NCBI GenBank assembly: GCA_907163375.1 | Contig: CAJQUW010001106.1 | Span: forward strand, 25,980 to 89,979 | DNA length: 64,000 nt | Direction: 5' to 3' | Source: Prostheceraeus crozeri | Taxonomy: Eukaryota > Platyhelminthes > Polycladida > Euryleptidae | In this document: piece after piece, positions 63,461 through 64,000 of the stretch | Layout of the letters: the number at the start of each line of letters is the position of its first letter | Numbering within the stretch: position 1 is the first letter of the stretch | Position numbers and translations under genes: made by a program | Notes under the pieces: generated by a model | Told to the model about the DNA's origin: nothing | The model's database searches: none | Seen by the model: the letters and a program-made list of their open reading frames with translations, nothing else

Positions 63461-63673
63461 ATGAAGCAGATGTGTTGCTTGCCATGTAATGAGCCGCCAG
63501 AGGTGAATGTCGTTGTCACTTGCACTTGCTGCGCCAGCTCTCATAATGAAACCCCTAAGCAATGTGAACACGATCGCAAAACCACTAAAGCTAAATGCTG
63601 CAGTTGTTGTAAATGTAGAAAGGCAAGAAAACAAAAAGATGAGGAGGAAAAAGAGTCAGTCGTCATCGACTGA
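63461..63673 (+). CDS. Small cysteine-rich protein of Polinton 2
   Basis: This 70-residue frame has 14 cysteines in clusters (MCCLPC, CTCCASSH, KCCSCCKCRKARK) and ends in an acidic run. The CC/CxC clusters next to basic residues could bind zinc or be palmitoylated. It overlaps the start of the integrase gene (63639) in another frame, which argues for caution; it may be a genuine overlapping ORF or spurious. Confidence 0.4.
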   Translation: MKQMCCLPCNEPPEVNVVVTCTCCASSHNETPKQCEHDRKTTKAKCCSCCKCRKARKQKDEEEKESVVID

Positions 63674-64000
63674 ACGTTTGAAGTCAATCTATTATGATGT
63701 AAAACATCCGGCAGGATTTGCATCTATCAAGAAATTATCAAAAGCGAGTGGTCTTCCACAATCACAAGTGAAACGATGGTTAAAGGGTCAGGCTACCTAT
63801 ACACTCCACAAACAAGCGAAAAAGAAGTACCGCACCCGCCATTATATTGTTCATGACATCGATGAACAGTGGCAAGCAGATTTGTGTGATGTTGCCTCCA
63901 TTTCAAAACATAACTCGGGCAATAATTTTATTTTAACCGTCATTGATATTTTCTCGCGTTATGCGTGGGCTCAACCTTTAAAAACTAAAGAAGGGAAAGG
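63639..64000 (+). CDS. INT: Integrase of Polinton 2, start (runs off the window)
   Basis: The frame opens at ATG 63639 and stays open to the window end (about 120 codons). After a basic N-terminus it reads SIYYDVKHPAGFASIKKL with a helix-turn-helix-like LPQSQVKRWLKG, a basic linker (KKKYRTRHYIV), then EQWQADLCDVASISK with the first catalytic Asp and ILTVIDIFSRYAWAQPLKTK, a conserved core strand region of Polinton/retrovirus-type integrases. The catalytic core is cut by the end of the window. Confidence 0.88.
   Translation, partial: MRRKKSQSSSTERLKSIYYDVKHPAGFASIKKLSKASGLPQSQVKRWLKGQATYTLHKQAKKKYRTRHYIVHDIDEQWQADLCDVASISKHNSGNNFILTVIDIFSRYAWAQPLKTKEGK

Larger units (their letters stand above)
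59260..64000 (+). mobile_element. Polinton 2 (adintovirus-like), left part, runs off the window
   Basis: Densely packed rightward genes include a packaging ATPase, a pX-like core protein and the start of an integrase, which identify a Polinton-type element unrelated in sequence to Polinton 1. Base composition and gene order also differ: here the ATPase and integrase genes are only about 0.9 kb apart and the polymerase is not in view. The left end was not located; the tandem array at 57.6-59.3 kb may belong to it. The visible genes are almost all open, with at most about one break, so the copy looks whole or nearly so as far as it can be seen. Age: probably young. Confidence 0.85.

Overview
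The window looks like nuclear DNA of an invertebrate animal, probably aquatic (inference). The evidence is a spliced animal gene (KCMF1-type) with GT-AG introns, abundant hAT DNA transposons, a Penelope-like retroelement with a GIY-YIG domain, CR1/L2-like LINEs, a tRNA-derived SINE, and two different Polinton/Maverick elements. I see no prokaryotic operon structure.

Region 1 (109-18375) is an almost whole Polinton, flanked by a perfect 6-bp target duplication (GGCTTG) and bounded by long terminal inverted repeats that start AG and end CT. From left to right it holds a two-membrane-helix protein, an unknown virion-type protein, the minor capsid (penton-like) protein, the packaging ATPase, protein-primed DNA polymerase B (reverse strand), two unknown reverse-strand genes, a fibre-like coiled-coil protein, a pVI-like protein, the major capsid protein, a pX-like core protein, a single ORF joining a parvovirus-type phospholipase A2 to the integrase, and the adenovirus-type protease. 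It is a young fossil with about three breaks. Its most unusual feature is a family of small GC-rich hairpin modules (5-bp stems, 3-nt loops such as GAACCTTCGGTTC, GGGCGAAGCCC and GGACCTTTGGTCC) scattered through the AT-rich element, several of them in frame inside genes.

Region 2 (18382-40690) is gene-poor host DNA packed with nested transposons: a 3.07-kb hAT carrying a second hAT, inside a roughly 190-bp tandem repeat; a 747-bp palindrome in another copy of that repeat; a fold-back element at 30.3-30.7 kb; a decayed Tc1-like fragment; and a Penelope-like element split by a 2.6-kb hAT.

Region 3 (40697-50322 and probably beyond) is a host gene of the KCMF1 family (ZZ-type zinc finger ubiquitin ligase). 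Three coding exons can be recognised. Intron 1 holds two head-to-tail LINE fragments and a SINE; intron 2 holds two short hAT elements. The 3' exons were not found.

Region 4 (50323-59260) holds an inverted repeat invaded by a 1.6-kb hAT, an 86-bp duplication with hammerhead-like sequence, and a C-tract-bearing tandem repeat of about 490-505 bp.

Region 5 (about 59260 to the window end) is the left part of a second, unrelated Polinton/adintovirus-like element. It has a compact CCAAT/TATA promoter, a start-codon exon that may be spliced to several acceptors, RING-like and exonuclease-like accessory genes, a pX-like core protein, the packaging ATPase, and the start of an integrase. The visible part looks whole or nearly so.
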